From SFLA01 sp045595785 (GTDB lineage: Bacteria; Bacillota; Clostridia; Oscillospirales; CAG-382), in contig JAZOBE010000045.1 in the NCBI GenBank assembly GCA_045595785.1, forward strand, positions 62,001 to 126,000: 64,000 nt of DNA, in the 5' to 3' direction. The notes below the pieces were generated by a model. That model made no database searches. It was not told where the DNA came from and saw nothing but the letters and a program-made list of their open reading frames with translations. Below, in pieces: positions 34,164 through 42,509 of the stretch (its first letter is position 1; each line of letters starts with the position of its first letter). The position numbers were made by a program, and so were the translations under genes.

Positions 34164-35369
34164 ATGAAATACGATTTCGTTTCTGTAATAGACCGTCACG
34201 GCAAGGACGCTTTGGCGGTGGATGCTCTCGGAAGCGGCTGGGCGCCCGGTGCGCCGAAGGATGGCTTTGATGCCATTCCCATGTGGGTGGCAGATATGAA
34301 TTTTCCCACTGTTCCCACCGTTTGCGATGAGATGATAAAAAGGGCTTCTCATCCTGCATTCGGCTATTTTGACCCGAGGGACGAATACTTTGAGTCTATC
34401 ATCCGTTGGCAGGAGACCCGAAACGGCGTTAAGGGGCTTTTGCCCGAACATATCGGCTATGAAAACGGAGTGCTTGGCGGAGTTATTACTGCGCTTAACA
34501 CCCTTTGCTCCCGAGGAGACAACGTGCTGGTCCACAACCCCATATATATGGGATTTAATATGTGCCTTAAAAATAACGGCTACAACGCAGTGCTCAGCGA
34601 TCTTGTCCTTGACGGAAATGGTGTGTGGCGCATGGACTACGAGGATATGGAGCAAAAGATAATTGATAACAATATCCACGCGGCAATCTTTTGCTCGCCC
34701 CACAACCCCACCGGCAGAGTGTGGGAGAGGGAAGAGATAGAGAAAGCCATGGATATATTCAAAAAGCACGACGTGTTCGTAGTTTCAGACGAGATCTGGT
34801 CAGATATTCTTCTCTTCGGAGGTAAACATATTCCCACCCAATCTGTAAGTGATGACGCCAAAAACCGCACCGTGGCGTTGTACGCACCCTCCAAGACCTT
34901 TAATCTGGCAGGGCTTATCGGCGCGTATCATATTATATATAACCCCCGTCTGCGTGACAGGGTCATAAAGGAATCCTCTCTTTCTCATTATAATTCTATG
35001 AACGTTATGTCAATGCACGCACTTATCGGCGCGTATAAGGACGAAGGGCACGAGTGGGTGGACGAACTCAAGCAGGTGCTTTCCGATAACGTGGATTACG
35101 CTTGTGATTATATCGCTTCTCATTTTGAGGGTGTGTCCGTCTCCCGACCTCAGGGCACCTATATGCTGTTTATGGACTGTAGTGAGTGGATGAAATCTCA
35201 CAATACCACCCTTGGCGAACTGCTCAGAGTCGGCTGGGACGTTGGTGTCGCTTGGCAGGACGGCACCCAGCACGGCGGTACTACCCATATCCGCCTTAAT
35301 CTGGCGCTGCCCCTTTCCCGCGTGAAAGAAGCCTTTGACAGAATGGATAAATACGTATTCAATAAATAG
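34164..35369 (+). CDS. MalY/PatB-family PLP-dependent C-S lyase/aminotransferase
   Basis: A 401-residue fold-type I PLP enzyme. The N-terminal IPMWVADMNFPT, HNPTGRVW, VVSDEIWSDI and APSKTFNLAGL (PLP Lys in SKT) are diagnostic for the MalY/PatB group, which has cystathionine beta-lyase (beta C-S lyase) activity releasing homocysteine, pyruvate and ammonia. The C-terminus carries the substrate-carboxylate Arg in HIRLNLALP. It follows the deaminase gene by 10 bp and ends at a strong terminator. Confidence 0.9.
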   Translation: MKYDFVSVIDRHGKDALAVDALGSGWAPGAPKDGFDAIPMWVADMNFPTVPTVCDEMIKRASHPAFGYFDPRDEYFESIIRWQETRNGVKGLLPEHIGYENGVLGGVITALNTLCSRGDNVLVHNPIYMGFNMCLKNNGYNAVLSDLVLDGNGVWRMDYEDMEQKIIDNNIHAAIFCSPHNPTGRVWEREEIEKAMDIFKKHDVFVVSDEIWSDILLFGGKHIPTQSVSDDAKNRTVALYAPSKTFNLAGLIGAYHIIYNPRLRDRVIKESSLSHYNSMNVMSMHALIGAYKDEGHEWVDELKQVLSDNVDYACDYIASHFEGVSVSRPQGTYMLFMDCSEWMKSHNTTLGELLRVGWDVGVAWQDGTQHGGTTHIRLNLALPLSRVKEAFDRMDKYVFNK

Positions 35370-35371
35370 AA

Positions 35372-35400
35372 AAAAGCAACCGTTTTTTGCGGTTGCTTTT
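35372..35400 (+). terminator. Intrinsic terminator after the MalY-like gene
   Basis: An AAAAGCAACCG/CGGTTGCTTTT stem (35372-35382 with 35390-35400), T-rich on both strands, so probably also used by the convergent minus-strand gene. Confidence 0.85.
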
Positions 35401-35429
35401 GTGTTTTTGGGGTATATTTTTCTTGGGGT

Positions 35430-35454
35430 CCCCGCAAATCGCAGATTTGTGGGG
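35430..35454. repeat. Palindromic GC/AT stem-loop, possibly dispersed
   Basis: An 11-bp near-perfect stem (35430-35440 with 35444-35454, one G-T pair) and a three-base loop, followed by a long T run on the plus strand. It lies between convergent genes. It may be a second terminator or a dispersed intergenic palindrome. Confidence 0.5.
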
Positions 35455-35463
35455 TATTTTTTT

Positions 35464-36993
35464 TTATTTGTCTCTGAATACGCCGATCTTCAGCTTTTCA
35501 AGCTGGGTTTCGGTGCAGGAGCCTGCGCAGAAGAATGCAACGCCCTTTGCGCCTGCCTTGCGGCATTCCTCAACCTGCTTGGTAGACTCAATAACGGGCA
35601 GATGGCTGTACATAGGGGAGATACCCGATATATTGGGCGCTTCTCCGTAATTCTTTACCATGTAACCGACCTCGTTGCCTACGTCCTCCGCATCGTTAAG
35701 GTATGCCATGGGATATATTTCGTCCAGCCAGCCCTGCTTTACCCAGTACTGCCAGTTCTGGCATTTAAGGTTTATTGCCTCAACAGGGTCACCGAAAACT
35801 GCGGTGGAAAGGGTAATGTCACGTCCCTTTGCGCGGTATTCAAGTATAAGATTTCTTACCGATTCAACGTAAGCGGTTATCTTTTCCGCACGCCAGGAAA
35901 CAAACTTTTTCCATTCCTCGCTCTTTGTGTCCTCTATGGTATCGATATCAATGCCCGTGTCTGCAAAAAACATTTTCTTGGTAGGCTCTTCAAAGCCTGC
36001 AGAACGGTCAACGCTTCTAATTACGGGGTAACGTATGTAGTCAAGCTGAAGTCCGTCAAAATCATAGTTATCAAGTATCTCCTTGCAAAGGGAGAGAAGC
36101 AATTCCTGCACCTCGGGAAGTGCGGGGTTAAGGAAATAGAAGGTGTCGTATGCGTCGTGTAAAATTCCGCCGTCCTTGCGGTACGCCATCCACTCGGGGT
36201 GGATATCTGCCATGGGACAACCGTGCCCGTCAACACCGAAGAAGAAATCCTCAAACCAGCAATGTATCTTAATACCCTTCGCCTTGCATATACGAATAAA
36301 GGATTCAATAACGTCAAAGCCGTTTTCATAGCCCTTTCTTATGGGCAGAAAATCGTGAACACATTTTTGTGCGTTTGCATATCCTTCATAGTTTGTCTCA
36401 ATAAGTATAGAGTTAAATCCTGCGTCGGCAAGGGTGTTAACCGTTTTCTCTACCTCTGCATCGCTCTTCTCGTGAGGTCTGTGCCATACGGCTCTCACTT
36501 CGCCCTTAACAGATTCCGCCGTGTAATAATATGCTTCCTCGGTAAGGGTATTTACCGTGTCAAAATCGCCCTTTTCCTTTGCTTCCTTTGCCTGTGCCAA
36601 AAGCTCTTTTACCTTTTCGCTTTCAAAAGACGCGTTCTTTTCGTTAAGCTTTTGTACTCGGCTTTCTATAAGCGCAATTTTGCATTCAGCGTTAATCAGC
36701 ATAGCCTCGGTATCCACCTCGGCACAAAAAACGCCGTTTTCCTTGTCAATAACCGCCTTCGCCCCTATGCAAAGTGCGTCTGCAATAAATCTCGCCGCTT
36801 TTCCGTGGCCGGAAACAACGTAGCCGCCCTCAGGAACTTCGTTATTATTCTTGCCGAATTTCACAACTCTTTCGTTTACCACGCAGGCTTCAATACCGTA
36901 ATTATTTGTTCCGGTCTTGCCGGACTTGGTGTATATAACCAGCTCGTCTGCGCCTCTGGCGCCGTCAAATTTCGCAATGGGAAAGCTCTTCAT
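35464..36993 (-). CDS. GHL10/DUF187-like glycoside hydrolase family protein
   Basis: A 509-residue protein. The N-terminal ~95 residues form a small beta domain with no signal peptide, followed by a Lys/Glu coiled region. The catalytic-type barrel begins near residue 160 (EVRAVWHRPHEKS). Typical GHL10 features follow: DAGFNSILIET, KIHCWFEDF, FLNPALPEVQELLLSL and YDFDGLQLDYIRYP. The conserved DGLQLDYIRYP carries the presumed catalytic acid region. The family cleaves polysaccharides, though substrates are often unknown. AAAGGG precedes the ATG on the minus strand. It is convergent with the MalY-like gene and divergent from the esterase gene. Confidence 0.75.
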   Translation of the reverse strand: MKSFPIAKFDGARGADELVIYTKSGKTGTNNYGIEACVVNERVVKFGKNNNEVPEGGYVVSGHGKAARFIADALCIGAKAVIDKENGVFCAEVDTEAMLINAECKIALIESRVQKLNEKNASFESEKVKELLAQAKEAKEKGDFDTVNTLTEEAYYYTAESVKGEVRAVWHRPHEKSDAEVEKTVNTLADAGFNSILIETNYEGYANAQKCVHDFLPIRKGYENGFDVIESFIRICKAKGIKIHCWFEDFFFGVDGHGCPMADIHPEWMAYRKDGGILHDAYDTFYFLNPALPEVQELLLSLCKEILDNYDFDGLQLDYIRYPVIRSVDRSAGFEEPTKKMFFADTGIDIDTIEDTKSEEWKKFVSWRAEKITAYVESVRNLILEYRAKGRDITLSTAVFGDPVEAINLKCQNWQYWVKQGWLDEIYPMAYLNDAEDVGNEVGYMVKNYGEAPNISGISPMYSHLPVIESTKQVEECRKAGAKGVAFFCAGSCTETQLEKLKIGVFRDK

Positions 36994-37076
36994 ATCAGTT
37001 TGACCCTTTCGCTTTTGTTTTGTAAATTCATTCTAACACACCCGTTTTTCATTGTCAAGGCGGGTACATCTTTATG

Positions 37077-37105
37077 TTGAAAAAACGGTATAAAGGGTTT
37101 ATAAT
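37077..37105 (+). promoter_or_regulatory. Promoter of the esterase gene
   Basis: TTGAAA (37077-37082), a 17-bp spacer and TATAAT (37100-37105), 30 bp before the ATG. Confidence 0.7.
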
Positions 37106-37134
37106 ATAATAAATAAAACCTGCGAGGTGTTGTT

Positions 37135-37893
37135 ATGGCTCTTATAAATCTCAAATTTTTCAGCGAAGCCTTGGGTATGCAGACAGAAGTCTTGGTGGTA
37201 ATGCCACAGAAGGGCAACTACGGCGAAATCGGCATAGATACAAAGGTGCAGGCAGGTCCGTACAAATGTCTGTATCTTCTTCACGGCTTAAGCGATGACC
37301 ATACTATCTGGCTCCGAAGAACGTCTATTGAGCGTTATGCAAACCGTTACGGCATCTGCGTGGTCATGCCCAAAGCAGATAAAAGCTTTTATACGGATAT
37401 GAAATACGGCATGCCTTATTACACCCATATCGCAAAGGAATTACCTAAGGTAATAGGCGAGTTTTTTAACGTGTCTCAAAAGCAGGAGGATAACTATATT
37501 GCAGGTCTTTCCATGGGCGGATACGGTGCTCTCAAGATAGGTCTCCGTGAATGCGGGTCCTTTGCTGCCTGCGCGGGTCTTTCCCCTTGCGGCGACCTTA
37601 AAGCTCTAACCAACCGCGACAGTGTGTTCAAGCCCATCTTCGGCGAGGATATAGTTATACCCGACGAGGACGACCTTATTTATCTGTGCGATTCCCGCAA
37701 AGATCTTCCCAACCGTCCCAGAGTATATATCGGTATCGGTACCGAGGATTTTCTGTATGATAATATCCGTCCCGTGTGCGAAAAGTTAAAGGAAAACGGA
37801 TACGATTTTACCTACCGTGAATCCTCGGGTGCCCACACTTGGGAGTTTTGGGATGAATATATACAATACGTCCTTGAATGGATGCTTGGGTAG
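37135..37893 (+). CDS. Esterase (tributyrin esterase / esterase D-like)
   Basis: A 252-residue alpha/beta hydrolase. The nucleophile lies in GLSMGGYGA, the acid is probably the Asp of GTEDFLYD, and the His is in SGAHTWEFW, the layout of EstA and the S-formylglutathione hydrolase/esterase D group. LYLLHGLSDDHTIWLRRT near residue 45 is the oxyanion-hole region. Without a signal peptide it should act in the cytoplasm on small acyl esters. The gene is single, with its own promoter. Confidence 0.85.
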   Translation: MALINLKFFSEALGMQTEVLVVMPQKGNYGEIGIDTKVQAGPYKCLYLLHGLSDDHTIWLRRTSIERYANRYGICVVMPKADKSFYTDMKYGMPYYTHIAKELPKVIGEFFNVSQKQEDNYIAGLSMGGYGALKIGLRECGSFAACAGLSPCGDLKALTNRDSVFKPIFGEDIVIPDEDDLIYLCDSRKDLPNRPRVYIGIGTEDFLYDNIRPVCEKLKENGYDFTYRESSGAHTWEFWDEYIQYVLEWMLG

Positions 37894-37955
37894 TAATCTT
37901 CCGCCCCTTTTTGTTAACGTGATGTAAATAATTGTCAAATAATTATGTAGAATGG

Positions 37956-37983
37956 TTGACAATTTTCGGGGGGGTGGTATAAT
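37956..37983 (+). promoter_or_regulatory. Promoter of the lipoprotein gene at 38009
   Basis: TTGACA (37956-37961), a 16-bp spacer and TATAAT (37978-37983). Confidence 0.75.
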
Positions 37984-38008
37984 GCAGTATAAACATCGGA
38001 GGTGTATT

Positions 38009-38950
38009 ATGAAAAAACTCTTGGCGCTTATAATATTTGTTTTAATTTCAGCTTTGGCAGTTGCCTGCGTGGCAGAGAATAATGCTTCGTCTCCCGACGA
38101 AAGCGCTCCCGTACATAACGAATCTTCTGCTTTGCCGGAAACGAGCGAAGAAGACTCTGTTCCCGAAGCAAGCGGTGAAGTTTCCGAAGAAGTAAGCGAA
38201 GAAGTCAGCGACGAGGTAAGCGATGAGGTTATTCCCCCCAACACGGGAACAGCAGTTTTCGATATAAACGTTACCACCTCCGGCTCTTTTGACGACGAGG
38301 CAAGCGAAATCGATGGATACGTTAATTTTATTGATTACGATGCTACCGGAAGAAACTGGAAGCTGGAAATAAGCGTAAGCGATAATATTAAATCCTTCAG
38401 CTTTATCGAGCTTGACGAAGCGGTTGCGTTCAGGGTGGGCAAGACCTTGTACGTGCACCATGCTTGGAAGTATGATGAGCCCTTGATGCTGCATACGTAT
38501 ATTAACGATACTTTCCGTAACCGTGGATTATCCTACATAACCGGTGACGGCGAAGTGGTATACATGAGCTTCTCTTGCAATATGAACACCGGTGATGTCG
38601 GCTACGGCGACGTGGGACTTTTGCTTGGTCAGATTCCCGTGGGCACCTACGAGCCCGAAGTAACCGGAACTTCGTATCAGTGGGAAAATGATATTTTCAA
38701 AACGTATTTTGATACTTACGTACGGGATGACCACAGAATTGCCTGGTCCCATATAGGCGTAAGCGAAGGCAAATACGTTTCTCCCGATAAAAACGGTTAT
38801 ACCAAGTTTGATATTTACTGCGTAAAACGCTCATACGATCAGTTCTGCGAATATTACGCCGTGCCTTACGGCGAAACCCAGATAGAAACCGTATACATAT
38901 TCCAGTTTGACGATTCTATGGTTCCCGTCTGGATAAAGCCTGCAAATTAA
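38009..38950 (+). CDS. Lipoprotein with Ser/Glu-rich stalk, unknown function
   Basis: ATG 38009 follows CGGAGG. A signal peptide ends in the AVAC lipobox. A stalk with EVSEEVS/DEVSDEV steps leads to a ~230-residue beta-rich domain (VNFIDYDATGRNW, FRVGKTLYVHHAWK). No family is recognised. The stalk suggests the domain is held away from the membrane through the cell wall. The gene is monocistronic, with a promoter and a strong terminator on either side. Confidence 0.7.
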   Translation: MKKLLALIIFVLISALAVACVAENNASSPDESAPVHNESSALPETSEEDSVPEASGEVSEEVSEEVSDEVSDEVIPPNTGTAVFDINVTTSGSFDDEASEIDGYVNFIDYDATGRNWKLEISVSDNIKSFSFIELDEAVAFRVGKTLYVHHAWKYDEPLMLHTYINDTFRNRGLSYITGDGEVVYMSFSCNMNTGDVGYGDVGLLLGQIPVGTYEPEVTGTSYQWENDIFKTYFDTYVRDDHRIAWSHIGVSEGKYVSPDKNGYTKFDIYCVKRSYDQFCEYYAVPYGETQIETVYIFQFDDSMVPVWIKPAN

Positions 38951-38968
38951 TGCTTTGTAAACATAAAG

Positions 38969-39005
38969 ATCCCCTTGCGGTTCAAAACCGTAAGGGGATT
39001 TTTTA
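38969..39005 (+). terminator. Intrinsic terminator after the lipoprotein gene
   Basis: A 14-bp stem (38969-38982 with 38986-38999, one wobble), a three-base loop and six T residues. Confidence 0.92.
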
Positions 39006-39012
39006 TCGCTTT

Positions 39013-39897
39013 TTAGTGTGATTTAAGCCACTTTGCAACCGATGCTTTTGAAACTGTGTTTTTGAGATTCTTAATATCCGACCAAAATGCCTTGTGGTCA
39101 AATATCATACACAGCAGGAACGCAAAGGGTGTTACCAGCACGAATACGGGAACAATTATCCAGAACCAGGGCCAGTATTTTTCCTTGCCGGCGTTGGGGC
39201 CTACGGGTACTATACGGAAAAACTCGGGAGTAAACAACGCGAAAAACTTTCCAATCGCATCGTTAACACCGGGTCCCCATATATAGGACGTGTTTTTATA
39301 GCCTATACCGAAGAAATCGTTGGTGATACGCAGGGGAGTGAATCCCAATTCTGCTTGGAAAATCTGGTTAAGCATAATAAACAGCATCAGTCCCAGCAAT
39401 CCTACGGGTGCTACGTACACACGTTTATATGATAACTTGTGGTGCTTGAACAATACCATAAGCAGGGGAACCGTAAGAAGCATCCAATGATGATAATAAA
39501 ACCTTACAATATCAAGCTGTTCTGCAAGCTGGTCTACTTTAGCCATGGGCTCCTGCGGGTAAAAAATAGCAATGAGTCCGCTCATCACGCCTATATAAAA
39601 CATATAGTCCTTTATCTTTTCGTTTTTGGAAAAGAACATAAAGGGGAACAGAGCAATATTTGCGGCACAAATATTCACAAACCAGCTGTCGCGCAGTAAT
39701 CTTGCTTCGTCTACGCTGTAAGGGGGTATGTATGCTTTAAGAAAATGAAGCAAAAATCCCACCGCAAGCAGCGAAAACAATACTATCTTTTGTGTTCTTG
39801 TACTGCGGTTTTTAAGCAGGAAATATAATCCCACGGTACATCCCGCCGCCAAGAGCACCCAGAAGAAATACCAAAAATTAAACATATCAATATACAT
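39013..39897 (-). CDS. TIGR02206/YwaF-like integral membrane protein
   Basis: A 294-residue protein with about seven membrane helices. Family features include FYYHHWMLLTVPLLM, NDFFGIGYKNTSYIWGPG and PWFWIIVPVFVLVTPF, as in the TIGR02206/YwaF group. The function of that family is unknown. The ATG at 39897 is preceded by GGAGGAA. It stands alone between the lipoprotein terminator and the end of the pilus operon on the same strand. Confidence 0.75.
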   Translation of the reverse strand: MYIDMFNFWYFFWVLLAAGCTVGLYFLLKNRSTRTQKIVLFSLLAVGFLLHFLKAYIPPYSVDEARLLRDSWFVNICAANIALFPFMFFSKNEKIKDYMFYIGVMSGLIAIFYPQEPMAKVDQLAEQLDIVRFYYHHWMLLTVPLLMVLFKHHKLSYKRVYVAPVGLLGLMLFIMLNQIFQAELGFTPLRITNDFFGIGYKNTSYIWGPGVNDAIGKFFALFTPEFFRIVPVGPNAGKEKYWPWFWIIVPVFVLVTPFAFLLCMIFDHKAFWSDIKNLKNTVSKASVAKWLKSH

Positions 39898-39975
39898 TTT
39901 TCTCTTCCTCCGTGTACATCGACATTATACTCCTGTTTCGATATAAAGTCAATACCGTTAAAACTTCGGGTGATA

Positions 39976-40005
39976 AACAAAACCTCCCGTGTATCATTCG
40001 GGAGG
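39976..40005 (-). terminator. Terminator of the pilus operon
   Basis: On the minus strand a 7-bp stem (40005-39999 with 39989-39983) is followed by TTTTGTTT. Confidence 0.8.
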
Positions 40006-40014
40006 CAAAAACAG

Positions 40015-40608
40015 TCAATTTTTTTCTTCACAACGCACTATCGTATATTTTAGATTATAGGTATTGCGTGCATAAAAGGTGAGCTCGTATTCTTCCGAGC
40101 ACAAATTTTCAGCGGAAATATCATTGGCAATTTCAATATCGGAAACGATATAGCTGAAACGGTTGCCGACAGTATCGGTGATAAACACATAATCGCCGAT
40201 AGAAATCTGCTTCATAAAATCAAATTGCCCTTTATTATCGCTTCCGCCGATAACCAGGCTTCCGTCATAAACACTTCCGGTGTATCTGCAAGGATGCTTG
40301 CTAACGTCTTTCTTGCTCCATACTCCATTTATGGGAAGACACGTGTCGTAAAGGGGAATTTCAATAATTCCGATATAATTATCGCCGCCGATTTCAAGCA
40401 TCGGCATGGTGTAGTCATATCTTTCGCCGGAAACCGCGTTTTTAATTTCCGGCATAAGAGTACGCATTGTAGCAATTGTATTTGCTGCGTTTTCTCTTGC
40501 TTTTGATTGGCTCAGTCTGGAAATACCCAACGTTCCCACGCCTATCAGAACAAGTAAAACACCGATTATCGCTATAACAAGCGTAGTTTTGTTTCTGTTT
40601 TTGTTCAT
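40015..40608 (-). CDS. Sortase-fold protein lacking the catalytic triad
   Basis: A 197-residue protein with an N-terminal membrane helix and a sortase-like beta barrel (IGIIEIPLYDTCLPI, then YDGSLVIGGSDNKGQFDFMKQISIGDYVFITDT, then a C-terminal YTIVRCEE). Where active sortases have the catalytic His (SAHRG in the neighbouring SrtC) it reads IGGSDN; where TLxTC carries the nucleophile it reads LTFYA; and the catalytic Arg position is not Arg. All three catalytic residues are thus replaced. It probably binds pilin or sortase as a chaperone or regulator rather than joining proteins. It is the last gene of the pilus operon, with a 4-bp overlap with the minor pilin gene. Confidence 0.7.
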   Translation of the reverse strand: MNKNRNKTTLVIAIIGVLLVLIGVGTLGISRLSQSKARENAANTIATMRTLMPEIKNAVSGERYDYTMPMLEIGGDNYIGIIEIPLYDTCLPINGVWSKKDVSKHPCRYTGSVYDGSLVIGGSDNKGQFDFMKQISIGDYVFITDTVGNRFSYIVSDIEIANDISAENLCSEEYELTFYARNTYNLKYTIVRCEEKN

Positions 40609-41522
40609 GTATCAAGCTTTCCGCGTCGTGTTGCAATAATAATGAGGGCAAATCCGGAAGCAATGGCAATAAGCACGTAATGCCAGATCACAAACGTATC
40701 GCCAAGCTGAGGGGGAGGGGGATTATGCTCATAGGTGTTTGTAAGAGTAATAATGTTTCCGTTTATAGTGGTGGTTACCGTGTATTCTGCAGGAACGTTT
40801 TTCTCCACTGCCGTCCATACACTGCCGTCATCGGGTGAACTCCATGTGTAACACCAATTATTATCAGAGCTTAACGTCTGGGTAGAATAAAGCTGATTGT
40901 TTTTATATATCAAAACGTCAATGCTGTCAGGACGCTTTTCGGTGTATCCGTTGTCCTTCCATTGCTTTACTATCTTATATTCCACTTCGTCAGGCGTAGG
41001 CTCGTACGAGTATTTTTTGGGATATGCAACAACGTCATAATTGTACGAGCTTCCGTAGGTGGGGACAATAGTCAAAAAGTCCTTGAATACGGTAACACGC
41101 CCGTCGCTTTCTACCGATACGCTTAAGGTGAGATATAGTCCCAGCGGAATGTTTTTGAAGCATACCGTGCCGTTCTCGTCGGTTGTAGCCGTATAAGTCG
41201 GCGCTATATCGTCTGCTGTTATATATGCAACAAGGGTGGACGTTATCTCTATCCATTCATCGTTTGAAGTAATTGCGTTGATATTAATGGGATAATCGGC
41301 AAAATCGCCTGCAAGAGTCAAGGTTGTGTCCTTGCTGATATCCGCAACGTGATACGTGACTATCTTTAACCCTTCATACGGTTTTTCATCATAAGTATAA
41401 TGGATGGTAAGCGATGCGGGAACAGAGTGGTCAACACCGTCAGCAAGAGCCGGAAACGAAAAAACACACATAGTTGATATTAATACCAAAACTATAAGGA
41501 ATATAGATATTAACTTTTTCAT
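40605..41522 (-). CDS. Surface pilin-like protein (Cna-B type) with atypical sorting motif
   Basis: The start is ATG 41522 (MKKLISIF); an in-frame TTG at 41534 abuts the ribosome site. A signal peptide is followed by two Ig/Cna-B-like beta domains (YDEKPYEGLKIVTYHVAD; YKIVKQWKDNGYTEKRPDSIDVLIYKN), the latter a typical Cna-B start. The C-terminus has PQLGD, a hydrophobic helix and a basic tail; the sorting motif would normally be PQTGD or LPxTG, so the Thr is replaced. It is probably a minor or basal pilin anchored by the adjacent class C sortase, if the motif is still recognised. Confidence 0.75.
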   Translation of the reverse strand: MKKLISIFLIVLVLISTMCVFSFPALADGVDHSVPASLTIHYTYDEKPYEGLKIVTYHVADISKDTTLTLAGDFADYPININAITSNDEWIEITSTLVAYITADDIAPTYTATTDENGTVCFKNIPLGLYLTLSVSVESDGRVTVFKDFLTIVPTYGSSYNYDVVAYPKKYSYEPTPDEVEYKIVKQWKDNGYTEKRPDSIDVLIYKNNQLYSTQTLSSDNNWCYTWSSPDDGSVWTAVEKNVPAEYTVTTTINGNIITLTNTYEHNPPPPQLGDTFVIWHYVLIAIASGFALIIIATRRGKLDT

Positions 41523-41537
41523 TCGGTAAATCAACTC

Positions 41538-42362
41538 CTAAATCTTATCTTCTTGCTTAACGGGCTTGAAGAGAACTATCATCATCAGCACGAATAATAT
41601 GGGCAGTGCAACTATCGGGGTTACGATAAGGGTATCGATCTCATAGGCATCTGCCGTTATATAAATGTTTTTGAAATTTGCGTTTTCCACACGCACTCCC
41701 CGTACCAAAAGACGTTGGGTGTTTATACCGTACGGGGTACAGGTAAGCAAAGTACAGTATTCTCTGCCTTCTTCAATGGCAAGCAGTGAAGTATCGTTAG
41801 GCTCAACTATTCTTATTCGTTCCACCTCATAGGTAAACGCCTTGTCAAGAACAGTAACGACGAAGGTGTCGCCAATCTCCATTTTATCAAGATCGGTAAA
41901 AAGCTTTGCAGTAGGAAGTCCTCTGTGGGCAGAAAGCACGGAATGTACCGCCTCACCGGGAATAGGCAAACTCGTTCCGGTTACGTGTCCCACCGCTATA
42001 GCCAAAACCTCAGGTGTCGTTCCGCGGTACAGCGGCAGCTCAACGGCTATTTTGTCTATAGTAACGTAGCCCATCATGCCCGTTCCGTTCAGGTCCAGCA
42101 TGGTGTGGTATCCGGATATCGAATTATGCTCGCGGTATGGGTTTTCAAGCTTTGCAAGCTCGGCATTGTACTTTTCGGCGGCTTCAAACATTGCGTCACG
42201 CTTGGAAGTATCAATGTTTTTAAGCGAACCCTCATAGTCAACGATCGCTTTTGACTGAACCAGCGAATTCCAATAATCACTGATAGATGGATACAGTAAA
42301 ACCGCAAGTCCTATAAAAAAGACAGCCAGCAATACAAACGTCAACCATTTTCTTTTTTTCAT
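41538..42362 (-). CDS. Class C (pilin-polymerising) sortase
   Basis: The start is ATG 42362 (MKKRKWLTF) behind AGAAGGGAC. It has an N-terminal membrane helix, a sortase domain with catalytic His in SAHRG, Cys in TLLTC and Arg in QRLLVRG, and a C-terminal membrane helix followed by a basic tail, as in class C sortases that join pilins through isopeptide bonds. A stretch before the barrel (NGTGMMGYVTIDKI) is the usual class C lead-in. Its gene follows the major pilin gene after two stacked hairpins. Confidence 0.9.
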   Translation of the reverse strand: MKKRKWLTFVLLAVFFIGLAVLLYPSISDYWNSLVQSKAIVDYEGSLKNIDTSKRDAMFEAAEKYNAELAKLENPYREHNSISGYHTMLDLNGTGMMGYVTIDKIAVELPLYRGTTPEVLAIAVGHVTGTSLPIPGEAVHSVLSAHRGLPTAKLFTDLDKMEIGDTFVVTVLDKAFTYEVERIRIVEPNDTSLLAIEEGREYCTLLTCTPYGINTQRLLVRGVRVENANFKNIYITADAYEIDTLIVTPIVALPILFVLMMIVLFKPVKQEDKI

Positions 42363-42393
42363 TCTTTTGTATTGTCCCTTCTTTTGCAGGTGC

Positions 42394-42462
42394 GGAATTG
42401 GGAATTTGAAAAAGCGCTTCTCAAGTTCCCAATTCCACACCCGAAAAAACTGTTCGGGTGTG
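42394..42462 (-). promoter_or_regulatory. Two tandem hairpins between pilin and sortase genes
   Basis: Two perfect inverted repeats lie back to back. Stem one: 42394-42404 with 42426-42436 (11 bp). Stem two: 42436-42445 with 42453-42462 (10 bp). They fill the gap between the pilin stop and the sortase start. They probably act as an attenuator or mRNA-processing barrier that keeps pilin levels above sortase levels. Confidence 0.6.
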
Positions 42463-42509
42463 ATAAGACGGGGGAGTTATTCCCCTTTATGTTTTTTTAT
42501 CTGTACGAT

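Noticed and set aside
33801..34769. Minus-strand open frame of 322 codons
   Set aside because: It lies opposite the cytidine deaminase and MalY-like genes, both with intact catalytic motifs, and shows no recognisable domain or ribosome site.
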